Origin: JANLQX01 sp031368215
GTDB lineage: Bacteria; Actinomycetota; Acidimicrobiia; Acidimicrobiales; JANYDT01
Assembly: GCA_031368215.1 (NCBI GenBank)
Contig: JANLRD010000086.1
Coordinates: 1-64,000 of the forward strand
DNA length: 64,000 nt
Direction: 5' to 3'
A model generated the notes under the pieces. The model was not told the DNA's origin, did no database searches, and was given only the letters and a program-made list of their open reading frames with translations. Both the position numbers and the translations under genes were made by a program. How positions within the stretch are numbered: position 1 is the first letter of the stretch; the number at the start of each line of letters is the position of its first letter. Below are positions 53,968-62,849 of this stretch, piece after piece.

Positions 53968-54843
53968 ATGCCTCCGACAGCACCAGGGAATCAAGGCCAG
54001 GCCGAGTTCTGGTCGGCGACCGGAGGGGAGGCCTGGGTCGATCTACAGGACCACATGGACACTCAGCTGGCGGTCATCGGTGCGGCCGCGCTTGCCGCCC
54101 TCGACGCGCAGACCGGCGAGTCGATCATCGACATTGGCTGTGGTTGCGGGGCGACCACGCTCGACCTCGCCGCGGCGGTGGGAGAGACGGGAAGGGTCGT
54201 CGGCCTCGACATCAGCGCGCCGATGAGCGACCTTGCGGCGCGGCGTCTCGCCGACCGTGGTTTCGGTCAGGCGACGGTGTTGCTGGGCGACGCCCAGACC
54301 GCCACTCCGGCCGATGTCGGCGGCCAGGTCGATGCCGTGTTCTCGCGCTTCGGGGTGATGTTCTTCGACGATCCCGTCGCTGCCTTCGTCAACATACGCG
54401 CGCTTACGAATGCCTCTGGTCGAATGGCCTTTGTCTGCTGGCAGGAGGCGCGCAAGAACCGGATCTTCGGTGATCTCGGGCGTGAGCTCGCTGCGCTGTT
54501 TCCGGGACAGCCGGCGCCCGATCCCCACGCTCCCGGACCGTTGGCCTTTGCCGATGCCGAGCGTGTGCTCTCGATTCTGCTGACGGCCGGCTGGTCGCGC
54601 ATCGAGATCGCGGAACACGTCGCACCGATGCTGCTCTTCGGAACGACCGACTTCGAGGTCGCCCTCGACGCGAGTCTCCGCGTCAGTGGGGTCGCTCGTC
54701 TGATGCTCGGTGCCGATGAAGTTACGAGGCAGAAGATTCATGAGGTGGCTCGTCGCGTGTTGGAGTCCCAATGGACGGAGAACGGCGCCGTGGTCGACAG
54801 CGCGACATGGATAGTGACCGCGAGGAATGGAGCGGGCGTGTGA
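53968..54843 (+). CDS. class I SAM-dependent methyltransferase
   Basis: 291 aa. Motif I ESIIDIGCGCGATTLDLA, motif II region VVGLDISAPMSDLAARR, and VDAVFSRFGVMFFDDP. Resembles UbiE/type-11 enzymes used on small molecules. The last residues VTARNGAGV are encoded in a 31-bp sequence that is repeated 53 bp further. Substrate unknown. Confidence 0.85.
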   Translation: MPPTAPGNQGQAEFWSATGGEAWVDLQDHMDTQLAVIGAAALAALDAQTGESIIDIGCGCGATTLDLAAAVGETGRVVGLDISAPMSDLAARRLADRGFGQATVLLGDAQTATPADVGGQVDAVFSRFGVMFFDDPVAAFVNIRALTNASGRMAFVCWQEARKNRIFGDLGRELAALFPGQPAPDPHAPGPLAFADAERVLSILLTAGWSRIEIAEHVAPMLLFGTTDFEVALDASLRVSGVARLMLGADEVTRQKIHEVARRVLESQWTENGAVVDSATWIVTARNGAGV

Positions 54844-54896
54844 CGGTCCGGCGAACGGTCAGCAGAGTGACCGCGAGGAATGGGCCGGGCGCGTGA
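54813..54896 (+). repeat. 31-bp direct repeat at the methyltransferase 3' end
   Basis: AGTGACCGCGAGGAATGG starts at 54813 and again at 54866; the 31-bp copies differ at three or four positions. The first contains the methyltransferase stop, the second ends in the GTG of the DUF952 gene. A short duplication seems to have created the junction. Confidence 0.65.
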
Positions 54897-55231
54897 TCTT
54901 CCACATCACTACTGCGTCGGCGTGGGCCGACGCCCAGCTCCTCGACGAGTACTCAGTGTTCAGCCTCATCTCGGAGGGCTTCATCCATCTCTCGACCGCA
55001 GAACAGGCACTTGGCTCGGCGGCGCGGTACTACGACGAGGTGGCCGGGCTCGTCCTCCTGCAGGTCGATGAGGCCCGGTGCAAAGCCGAGGTTCGGTGGG
55101 AGCCCCCGGCTCACGATCCGATGTCTGATGCCTGCTTCCCCCATCTCTACGGACCCCTGAATCTCGATGCCGTGCTCGATGCGCGTCCGTTGACGAAAGA
55201 TGACGAAGGACGATTCGTCTTTCCGTACTGA
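54893..55231 (+). CDS. DUF952 family protein
   Basis: 112 aa from GTG 54893. IFHITTASAWADAQ, GFIHLSTAEQ and CFPHLYGPLNLDAV are the family's fixed segments. Small cytosolic protein of unknown activity, glutathione-transferase-like by reputation. GTG lies at the end of the second direct-repeat copy. Confidence 0.85.
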   Translation: MIFHITTASAWADAQLLDEYSVFSLISEGFIHLSTAEQALGSAARYYDEVAGLVLLQVDEARCKAEVRWEPPAHDPMSDACFPHLYGPLNLDAVLDARPLTKDDEGRFVFPY

Positions 55232-55283
55232 GGGACGACTCGGGGAATTCGGTCAGCTGGCCGCACTGTGACAGGGTGAAACG

Positions 55284-56156
55284 ATGACGACCGATTTCGA
55301 CCCACAGATCGCCCGACGCACGTGGATGACGCTCGAGCCGATTCACGCGATGGTCTACTTCACCCCGCACGGGACGCCGATTTATGACGCCGCCGGGCTC
55401 GAAGGGCGTCAGCACTACTTTGCCTCGCGGGCTGCGGCCTTCGGAAGGGTCAGCCCCGAAGTGGTCACGTCGACGTTCTTCAATTTCTCCCCATCGCTGG
55501 TTCGTTCGGCCATGGCGACAGTGTGGGACCGAGTGTCGCCCGAGGAAGCACTGGCCGCCCGCCTTCGCGTCGTCGACGCCTCGCTCCGCGGCGCCGCGCC
55601 CGACCTGATCGCCAACGACGCCACGAAGCGTGCGGCTGAGCTGGCGACGATCGCCGCCCGTTCGGCATGCGAGCGAGTCGACGGCAAGCCGCTGTTCGCC
55701 GCCCACACGTCATTGGCGTGGCCGACCGAGCCGCATCTCGTCCTGTGGCACGCCCAGACGCTGCTGCGGGAGTACCGCGGTGACCTGCATATCGCGCTGC
55801 TTCTCGGCGAAGGGCTCAGCGGACTTGATGCCCTGATCACCCACGGGGCCACGGGCGTCGTTCCCCTCGCCATGCTCCGGCAGTTGCGCGGTTGGGGCGA
55901 GGACGAATGGAATGCCGGCATCGAATCGCTGCGTTCGCGCAACATCCTCACGCCAGACGAGGTCGCTCTCACCGAGACGGGAGTTGCGCTGCGACAGTGG
56001 ATCGAAGACCGCACCGACGAACTCTCGGCCGATGCCTGGGCCGTCCTCGGCACGGACGGCTGTCGTGAGCTGCGGGCGTCGGCACGGCCGCTGTCGGCAG
56101 CAGTGATCGACGCCGGTTGGTCTCCGTTGCGCAAGCTGCCTCCCGGTGAGGACTGA
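55284..56156 (+). CDS. SCO6745-family actinobacterial protein
   Basis: 290 aa. ARRTWMTLEPIHAMVYFTP at the start, GRQHYFASRAAAFG, VTSTFFNFSPSLV, HTSLAWPTEPHLVLWHAQTL and a C-terminal winged-helix-like part (LRGWGEDEWNAGIESLRSR). The family is widespread in Actinobacteria with no assigned reaction. No metal or redox motif seen. Confidence 0.75.
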   Translation: MTTDFDPQIARRTWMTLEPIHAMVYFTPHGTPIYDAAGLEGRQHYFASRAAAFGRVSPEVVTSTFFNFSPSLVRSAMATVWDRVSPEEALAARLRVVDASLRGAAPDLIANDATKRAAELATIAARSACERVDGKPLFAAHTSLAWPTEPHLVLWHAQTLLREYRGDLHIALLLGEGLSGLDALITHGATGVVPLAMLRQLRGWGEDEWNAGIESLRSRNILTPDEVALTETGVALRQWIEDRTDELSADAWAVLGTDGCRELRASARPLSAAVIDAGWSPLRKLPPGED

Positions 56157-56215
56157 GACGCAGCGTCACGGCGCGCTCCCGGATTCGGGTCCGCCGGCCG
56201 TTGCTCGCGAGCGAA

Positions 56216-56314
56216 GTGTCGCTCATCGTCGGCTGCATCGAAGCGACACCGGCGGTCTGGGACGGCGCGATCTACGTCGCAACCCGGGGCCGGAAGTTCT
56301 TCGCTCTGCGCTGA
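56216..56314 (+). pseudogene. C-terminal fragment of a PQQ/BamB-like beta-propeller gene
   Basis: In one frame the bases read IEATPAVWDGAIYVATRGRK followed by FFALR and a stop, the usual last blade of PQQ-repeat propellers. Upstream sequence in that frame turns into basic, unrelated residues and meets the previous gene. The rest of the 264-bp gap shows nothing else. Confidence 0.5.
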
Positions 56315-56421
56315 TGCGGTCCACCCGCGCGCTGAGGCACCGTTCCGTTCTGAGGGTCGCTTCACGTTCACCTGAGCGTTTGGCGCCCGGCGGGTGATTC
56401 TGCTCAGGTTCCGGGCTCGAT

Positions 56422-57573
56422 ATGTCGAAACTGCTCCACATGGCCGCAGCACCCGATTCGATCGAAGAGCGCATCGACGATGCGATCCTCGAACGCGGGC
56501 TGGTGGACACCTGCCGCATGATGCGAGGAGGCTCGGCGAGCGCTTCCGTTACGGTTCCCTTGGTCGGAGGCTGGATTGCTCACTCGGCCGGGACCGACGC
56601 CACCATCATCGCGGCATGGTCGGCCGTGATGTTCGTCGTGTCGTTGGCGACCGTCGCCTGCTCCTCGCTCGCGTTGCGGGCACATCCGTGGTCCGACCCG
56701 AGGATCTGGATGCGACGAATGCACATCGCGTTGGGATGCTCAGGTGTCGCGACCGGTCTCGGAGTGCTCCTCGTTGATCCGTGGAAGGGCGGCCGGGTCG
56801 ACCCCATGTGGTCCGTTTCGCTGATGATGTTCTCGGCGATCCTGGCGGTGAACGTGCTCGTCGGATTCGGCCTCCGCTCGTCGCTTCCCATCTTTAGTGC
56901 TCCGATCGTCGTGGCCGCCATCGTGTCGTGCCTGCGGCTCGGCGGCCTCCTCGGCGGCGTTCTCGGCTTCGGTTGCGTCGTGTACTGCGTCGTGATCCTC
57001 GGGACGAATCAGATCGCGGGTGATGCGTTCCGTCGGGCGACGGAACTGCGAGTCCGCAACGAACACCTGGTAGCCGACCTCGAGAGGGCGAACGAACTGC
57101 TCGAGCGACGTGCCCACAGCGATGTGCTCACGGGTCTCTCCAATCGCGCCGGGCTCTGGAGCGAGTTGGAGCGCCGCGAAGCTCATCCGGACGACACCAC
57201 GGTGCTGTTCATCGACCTCGACGGTTTCAAACCGATCAACGACAACTTCGGCCACACCGCCGGAGATGAGGTCCTGCGGATCGTCGCCGACCGCCTCACC
57301 CGCATAGTACGGACCGGCGACATCGTCGCCCGAATGGGTGGTGATGAGTTCGTCATCGTCGCCCGTGGATTCGACGACAGCGATGCCGACGCCTTCGGCG
57401 ATCGGGTTCGGCGGTCGATCCAGGAGCCGATGTTCGTTCACGGCAACCTCATCGAGATCTCCGCGGCAATCGGCGTAGCGACGCACGTGCCCGAGCACAC
57501 GATGCAAACGACGTTGGCCGAGGCCGACAAGCTGATGTACGCCATGAAGCGCGCGCATCGCCAGGCGGTCTGA
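56422..57573 (+). CDS. membrane diguanylate cyclase (GGDEF)
   Basis: 383 aa. Six or so helices (about 40-200), a short coil, then the GGDEF domain. Active site GGDEF at 306-310 is intact, and the inhibitory I-site RTGD (297-300) lies five residues before it. Makes c-di-GMP with product inhibition. No EAL domain. Sensor part resembles MASE-type integral membrane sensors. Confidence 0.92.
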   Translation: MSKLLHMAAAPDSIEERIDDAILERGLVDTCRMMRGGSASASVTVPLVGGWIAHSAGTDATIIAAWSAVMFVVSLATVACSSLALRAHPWSDPRIWMRRMHIALGCSGVATGLGVLLVDPWKGGRVDPMWSVSLMMFSAILAVNVLVGFGLRSSLPIFSAPIVVAAIVSCLRLGGLLGGVLGFGCVVYCVVILGTNQIAGDAFRRATELRVRNEHLVADLERANELLERRAHSDVLTGLSNRAGLWSELERREAHPDDTTVLFIDLDGFKPINDNFGHTAGDEVLRIVADRLTRIVRTGDIVARMGGDEFVIVARGFDDSDADAFGDRVRRSIQEPMFVHGNLIEISAAIGVATHVPEHTMQTTLAEADKLMYAMKRAHRQAV

Positions 57574-57610
57574 GCTCGGCTACCTCGGCGCGGCGCTACC
57601 GTTGGCGTCG

Positions 57611-58048
57611 ATGCGTGGAGTGGTGCAGCGAGTCGTTCGGGCGAGTGTCACCTCGGAAGGCGCGGAAGTCGGGGCCATCGGGACCGGTCTGTGTGTGCTC
57701 GTCGGGGTGACCCACAACGACACCGACGCGCACGCGGTGAAATTCGCCGGCAAGTTGTGGCACCTCCGCATCTTCGATGATGAGGCAGGCGTAATGAACC
57801 GCTCGGTGGCCGACACCACACGAGCGCTGCTCGTCGTCAGTCAGTTCACGCTCTACGGCGACACCTCGGCCGGACGCCGTCCGAGTTGGATCAACGCAGC
57901 ACGACCCGAGGTCGCTGAGCCGCTCGTCGATCGTGTGGTGACCGAACTGCGATCGCTCGGCGCGACCGTGGAGACCGGGCGCTTTCGGACCAACATGCAG
58001 ATCACTCTGGTCAACGACGGACCGGTCACGGTCATCGTCGACGTCTGA
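57611..58048 (+). CDS. dtd: D-aminoacyl-tRNA deacylase
   Basis: 145 aa from ATG 57611, TACCGT 8 nt upstream. MRGVVQRVVRASVTSEG, the catalytic SQFTLYGDTSAGRRPSW, and NDGPVTVIVDV with the Gly-cisPro element. Removes D-amino acids from tRNA. Confidence 0.95.
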   Translation: MRGVVQRVVRASVTSEGAEVGAIGTGLCVLVGVTHNDTDAHAVKFAGKLWHLRIFDDEAGVMNRSVADTTRALLVVSQFTLYGDTSAGRRPSWINAARPEVAEPLVDRVVTELRSLGATVETGRFRTNMQITLVNDGPVTVIVDV

Positions 58049-58081
58049 GCCCGGCGCCCGCTCCAGCGGACACGCACCGGC

Positions 58082-60379
58082 TCAGGCGGACTGGATGGCC
58101 CGCCAGACCTTCTCCGCGGTGGTCGGCATGTCGATGTGGCGGACACCGAGGTGGGCGAGGGCATCGACCACAGCGTTCTGGACGGCAGGGGTGGCGCCGA
58201 CGGTGCCGGACTCGCCGATGCCTTTCGCCCCGAGCTCATTCACGTGGGTCGGTGTTTCCATCGACACCCGTTCGAAGCTCGGCAGTTCCGCCATGGAGAT
58301 GACGCCGTAGTCGGCGAAGTTGCCGGTGAGCGGGTTGGCGTCGGCATCGAACACGACTTCTTCGAGCAGAGCCTGGGCGGCACCCTGGGCCAGGCCGCCG
58401 TGCACCTGGCCGGTGACGAGCAGTGGGTTGAGGATCCGCCCGGCGTCGTCGCAGGCGACCATACGAAGGAGCGTGACCTTGCCGGTCTCGGCATCGACCT
58501 CGACCACGGCGACGTGGGCGCCGAAGGGGAACGTACCGGCGTTCGCTTTGTAATCGAGGGAAACGTCGAGCTTCGTTCCCTGCGCCGCAGCAGCGACTGC
58601 GAGATCGGCCCAAGAACGGCTGACCGCCGGAGTGCCGACCACATGGAACGCTCCGCGCGACGTGTCGAGCACCACGTCTTCGACGGGTGCCTCGAGCAGT
58701 GATGCCGCGAGTTCGCGGGCCTGGTCGACCATTTCGCCGGCGGCCGACCAGATCGCCGTACCGGCGATCTGCAGCGACCGCGATCCGCCGGTCATGCCTC
58801 CACGCGCAACGTCGTCGGTGTCGCCGTGTCGTACTTCGATCCGATCGACCGGTACACCCGTTCTCTCCGAGATGAGCATCGCCCAACTCGTTTCGTGGCC
58901 GGTACCGTATGGGGTGGAGCCCGTACGTGCGCGTACCTTTCCATCGTCGAGGATCTCGACGGCCGCGAACTCGGAGCCACCTCCGCCCGCAGTGACCTCG
59001 ACGTAGCACGACACGCCGATACCGAGGAGCTTGGAGCTTCCGCTCGCTCGTCGGGCCACCTGCTCGGCCCGAAGATCTTCATAGCCTGCAGCAGCGAGGA
59101 CCCGGTCGAGCGCGCCGGCGTAGTCCCCACAGTCATACGGAGCACCGGCCGAGGTGGTGATGGTCTCGTTGAACGGGGCGCGGAGATTGCGGCGGCGAAC
59201 TTCGACGGGGTCTACCCCGATCTCGGCCGCAAGGATGTCGACCATCCGTTCGATCGCGGCCGCCGCCTCGGGTCGGCCGGCCCCGCGGAACGCCCCGACT
59301 GGGGTGGTGTTGGTGAGTACCGACCGCGACGAGAACTCGATGTCGTCGATGTCGTAGACCCCGGGCTGCATCAATTGGGTCATGTGGGGCAGCACACCGC
59401 CGTAGCGAAGGTAGGCACCACAGTCCTGCAGCACCGTGAGTTTGTAGGACTCGATGCGGCCGTCGACGCTCGCTCCGATCTCGGCGAACTGAACCTGGGC
59501 GCGGCCGTGGGCGAGGTTGGCCATGTCGTCGGTGCGCGACGACACCCATCGAACCGGACGGCCGGAAATTTTCGCGAGACGGGGGAGCAGGACGTCCTCC
59601 GGAGAAGGCGTGGCCTTTGCCCCGAATCCTCCGCCGACGTCGGGGGTGATAACACGAACGTCTTCGTTGGCGATCTTGTGCGCAGCGGCGAGGAAATCTC
59701 GGAACGGGTGCGAGCCCTGACCGCTTGTCCAGTGGTGCAGACGCCCGTCTGCGTCAAATGCCGAGGCCGCGGTGCGGGGCTCGATCGGCGAGGGGGCGAC
59801 GCGGGAGTTCACCACGCGCTGTCGGATCACGACCGGACTGGCTGAGGGGTCGACCGAACGCATTGGCTCGATGCTGAGGGCGATGTTCGAGCCGTGGTCG
59901 GGATGAATGAGTGTCGGCGAATCCACCGCATCCTCGACGTTGACCAGCACGGGCAGCGGTTCGTAGTCGACGACGACCACCTCGGCGGCGTCGGGGCCCT
60001 GGCCGCGGAGCTCGGTGAGGATCACGGCGATCGGTTCACCGACGTAGCGAACGGTGTCGCCCGCCAGCCAGGGTCGGGCCAGCGTGCCTGGCGACCCGGG
60101 GAAGTCGCCTGGGTAGCTTCCGAGGTCGGCAATGTCCGCGGCGGTGACCACGGCGACGACGCCTGGCATGGCCAGCGCCTCGGCGGCATCGACGGAGATC
60201 TTGGCGTGAGCCATCGTGGCGCGCACGTAGTGGACATGCAGCGCGCCCTCGAGCAGCGGATCGCGGATGTCGTCGACATAGGTGCCTCCGACGGTCAGCA
60301 TCCGAGGGTCCTCGACCCGGCGGACCGAGGTACCGAGGATGGATGTGCCGGAGAACGATGGGGTGGCGAGGTCAGTCAT
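58082..60379 (-). CDS. xanthine dehydrogenase/CO dehydrogenase large-subunit family molybdoenzyme (form II-like)
   Basis: 765 aa, TAACCT 8 nt before the ATG. N-terminal hammerhead domain (RRVEDPRMLTVGGTYVDD), GGGFGAKATPSPED, active-site loop AFRGAGR (363-369) and catalytic Glu in AKGIGESGTVG. True CO dehydrogenases (form I) carry AYRCSFR; this has the form II pattern. No coxM or coxS gene lies within the window, so partners are missing locally. Confidence 0.88.
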   Translation of the reverse strand: MTDLATPSFSGTSILGTSVRRVEDPRMLTVGGTYVDDIRDPLLEGALHVHYVRATMAHAKISVDAAEALAMPGVVAVVTAADIADLGSYPGDFPGSPGTLARPWLAGDTVRYVGEPIAVILTELRGQGPDAAEVVVVDYEPLPVLVNVEDAVDSPTLIHPDHGSNIALSIEPMRSVDPSASPVVIRQRVVNSRVAPSPIEPRTAASAFDADGRLHHWTSGQGSHPFRDFLAAAHKIANEDVRVITPDVGGGFGAKATPSPEDVLLPRLAKISGRPVRWVSSRTDDMANLAHGRAQVQFAEIGASVDGRIESYKLTVLQDCGAYLRYGGVLPHMTQLMQPGVYDIDDIEFSSRSVLTNTTPVGAFRGAGRPEAAAAIERMVDILAAEIGVDPVEVRRRNLRAPFNETITTSAGAPYDCGDYAGALDRVLAAAGYEDLRAEQVARRASGSSKLLGIGVSCYVEVTAGGGGSEFAAVEILDDGKVRARTGSTPYGTGHETSWAMLISERTGVPVDRIEVRHGDTDDVARGGMTGGSRSLQIAGTAIWSAAGEMVDQARELAASLLEAPVEDVVLDTSRGAFHVVGTPAVSRSWADLAVAAAAQGTKLDVSLDYKANAGTFPFGAHVAVVEVDAETGKVTLLRMVACDDAGRILNPLLVTGQVHGGLAQGAAQALLEEVVFDADANPLTGNFADYGVISMAELPSFERVSMETPTHVNELGAKGIGESGTVGATPAVQNAVVDALAHLGVRHIDMPTTAEKVWRAIQSA

Positions 60380-60441
60380 CGGGGCGAAGGTTACCGCCCG
60401 TGCTCGTTGATGGCGCCCCGCGTTGGAACGAGGTGCGCCAG

Positions 60442-61062
60442 CTAGTCCGGACGGGAGGGTTCCCCGCTGCGGTAGTGGCGCCGGCAGAGCAGCTCATAGG
60501 TGACCACGTCGCCGAACAGGGGCTCGGCGGAGGCGTCTGTGGTGTCGCCGACGACGACCACGTCGCCTTCGTACACCAACCGGCCGTTCACCAGACGCGC
60601 ATTGTGCGTCGCTCGTTCTCCGCACCAGCAGCGCGCTTCGACGTGGAGCTGCACCCGTTCGTCGGCGATCTCGAGGAGACGTTCTGTGCCGGGAAACAGG
60701 CGGCCCCGGAAGTCGGTGATCAGCCCGAAGGCGTAGACATCGGCGTGGAGCACATCGACCACGAGCGCCAGCTGGTCCGCCTGGTCGCGGGAGTAGAACT
60801 GGGCCTCGTCGCAGACGAGGTAGTCGATGCCGCTGTGCGTGCTGGCAAAGCCGGAGGCCATGGCGAAGAGGTCGAGATCGTCGTTGACCTGGACGGCCTG
60901 CTCAGAGAGCCCGAGGCGGCTGGAGACAAATGCCCCTTCGCGATCGAGCTTGGAGAGGAGGAGACCCTTCTTGTGCCGGCGGCTCAGGTTGTGATGGATC
61001 TGCAGCGCCAGGGTGCTCTTCCCCGAGCCCATGGTTCCGAACGAGAAGCGAAGCAGTGCCAC
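60442..61062 (-). CDS. tdk: thymidine kinase
   Basis: 206 aa from GTG 61062, TACGGT 9 nt upstream. P-loop GTMGSGKST (9-17), Walker B DYLVCDEAQFYSRDQ, YGLRTDFRG-like AFGLITDFRGRLF, and zinc ribbon CWCGERATHNAR with a distal CRRHY. Salvages thymidine. Confidence 0.93.
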   Translation of the reverse strand: MALLRFSFGTMGSGKSTLALQIHHNLSRRHKKGLLLSKLDREGAFVSSRLGLSEQAVQVNDDLDLFAMASGFASTHSGIDYLVCDEAQFYSRDQADQLALVVDVLHADVYAFGLITDFRGRLFPGTERLLEIADERVQLHVEARCWCGERATHNARLVNGRLVYEGDVVVVGDTTDASAEPLFGDVVTYELLCRRHYRSGEPSRPD

Positions 61063-61091
61063 AGGCCGAGAACCGTAGTGCGCTCCCCGTC

Positions 61092-61157
61092 AGGAGAGAG
61101 GTTGCCCCCATATATGGGGGCAAAACACCTCCGTGCGTCGCTGGGAGGCGTTCTGCC
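61092..61157 (+). repeat. dispersed bipartite palindromic repeat, copy 2
   Basis: GGAGAGAGGT, palindrome TGCCCCCATATATGGGGGCA (61103-61122), then AACACCTCC and GGAGGCGTT as the second stem with one A-C mismatch. It sits between the divergent tdk and coiled-coil genes. Nothing else is seen in 61158-61349. Confidence 0.85.
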
Positions 61158-61349
61158 GCATTCGCTTTCCGAACGGTGGCCAGCCCGTGTGCGAACGTCC
61201 CGCGTCACCGCTACAGTCCGCGCTCCATTCCTTGTACGCGGAAACTCGTGGAGTGGCCGGAACGACCGCGCGTCCACGGTGGCGCTGAGCCGGACGACGT
61301 TTCCCCCCTCGTGGCACCTCGTTGCCTTTCTGTCCATCCGTGGAGTCCT

Positions 61350-62849
61350 ATGAAATGGTTCCTGATTCAGTTGTTCTTTCTTGCGCTCGCATGCTTTGGC
61401 CTCGGTGCGCTGTTTCATCGGCTGCTGTGGAGGAAGGGTCCGAGCGCCGGTTCGTCGTCGACCGGCTCGGTCAACCTTGTCTCCGCGCTGGAGGAGGCGC
61501 AGAACCGCAGGATCAACGGTGACGCAGCCGCCGCCCGGGCCGCCGAGTCGGCCGCGGTGCGGGCCGAGCACGACAAGGTCCTGGCCGATCGGGAGTCGAG
61601 GATCAAGGAGTTCGCGGCGCTGTCCTTCGAGCACGCTGCCGCGAAGGCGGCTCTGGCCGATCGGGACGAGTCGGTCACCGCGTTGCGGTCGCAACTCGAC
61701 GCCGCCGCACCGGCGTCATCGGCTGCCTCCGCCGAGAACCAGGGCCTGCTCGGCCAGGTGGAGAGCCACCGGGCGACCATCGAGGAACTCCGCTCGCAAC
61801 TTGCTGCCGCCGGCGCCGACAAGGACGCCGCCCTGGCCGCGATGCGCGCGGACTACCACGGACGCCTTGCCGCTCTCAGCTCGAAACACGACGCTGCTCT
61901 CGCTGAGCTTCGTGTCGAGTGCGACGGGCGTCTGGCCACCGAGAACGCAGCTCTCGCTGCCCTCCGCTCCGAGCACGACCTGGCGGTGCAGGAAGCGCGC
62001 GGCGACCGTGATCGCATCCTCTCCCGCCTGCGCAGCGACCACGAAAGGTCCCTCGCCGAGCTTCGTCGCCGGGCCGAATCGGCCGAGCACGACCTGACCA
62101 GACTGACGGCAGTGCACGAGGGATGCGCCGGAAAGCTCGCGCGCCTACGAGAGAAGCTCGACACCACACACGGCGAGGTGTTGGGACTGATGTCCGAACC
62201 CGAAGCGACGAAGCTCCGAGTTGTCGACGACCTCGAAGCCATCGAGGGCATCGGACCGGCGATGGCGAAGGCGCTCGAGGGCGACGGCATCTTTACATTC
62301 GCAGCGCTCGCCGGCGCCGACGAAGCGCGACTACGTTCCGCTATCGAACAGGCCGGTCAGCGATTCGCGCCGTCGATCCCAACGTGGGCGCGGCAGGCGG
62401 CGTACCTGGCCGTCGGCGATCACGACGGTTTCACGACCTACACGAACGAGCTGATCGCCGGTGTCGACCCGGCCGGGCTCACCGTCGAGGCCGGCAACGA
62501 CGGTCGTTTCGACGCCGGGGAGGTCCAGGCAATGGAGTCCGGCGCAGAAGATCCCGGAGGTGCGGCCGCCTTCGAAGGCGTTGACGTCCCGGCCGACGAC
62601 CTGTTGCGAATCGAAGGAATCGGCCCGAAGATCAGCGAGATCTTGATAGCCGGCGGGGTTCGGACGTTTCGGCGGCTCGCTGTCATGCGCGAGGAGCGTG
62701 TCCGTTCCATCGTGAACGCCGGCGGGGTCTCGTTCATCCCGAGCGTTGGCTCGTGGGCCGCCCAGGCGGCCCTGCTCAGAGACGGCGATGAGGCCGGATT
62801 CCAGGCCCTCGTCGATCGGCTCGTGTCCGGTCGCGACGACGGCGGATGA
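61350..62849 (+). CDS. membrane-anchored coiled-coil protein with two helix-hairpin-helix domains
   Basis: 499 aa from ATG 61350, GGAG 5 nt upstream. One membrane helix (about 4-23), a long Ala/Glu/Arg coiled coil (about 50-290), then two similar domains each starting with IEGIGP (298 and 421): IEGIGPAMAKALEGDGIFTF and IEGIGPKISEILIAGGVRTF. The second ends in SIPTW-like and SFIPSVGSWAAQAALL, the DUF4332-like pattern. The stop overlaps the ATG of the decayed gene, so the two were once coupled. Role unknown, perhaps envelope-DNA or structural. Confidence 0.75.
   Translation: MKWFLIQLFFLALACFGLGALFHRLLWRKGPSAGSSSTGSVNLVSALEEAQNRRINGDAAAARAAESAAVRAEHDKVLADRESRIKEFAALSFEHAAAKAALADRDESVTALRSQLDAAAPASSAASAENQGLLGQVESHRATIEELRSQLAAAGADKDAALAAMRADYHGRLAALSSKHDAALAELRVECDGRLATENAALAALRSEHDLAVQEARGDRDRILSRLRSDHERSLAELRRRAESAEHDLTRLTAVHEGCAGKLARLREKLDTTHGEVLGLMSEPEATKLRVVDDLEAIEGIGPAMAKALEGDGIFTFAALAGADEARLRSAIEQAGQRFAPSIPTWARQAAYLAVGDHDGFTTYTNELIAGVDPAGLTVEAGNDGRFDAGEVQAMESGAEDPGGAAAFEGVDVPADDLLRIEGIGPKISEILIAGGVRTFRRLAVMREERVRSIVNAGGVSFIPSVGSWAAQAALLRDGDEAGFQALVDRLVSGRDDGG

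Noticed and set aside
58082..60379. True CO dehydrogenase for CO oxidation
   Set aside because: The active-site loop is AFRGAGR, not the form I AYRCSFR type, and partner genes are missing.
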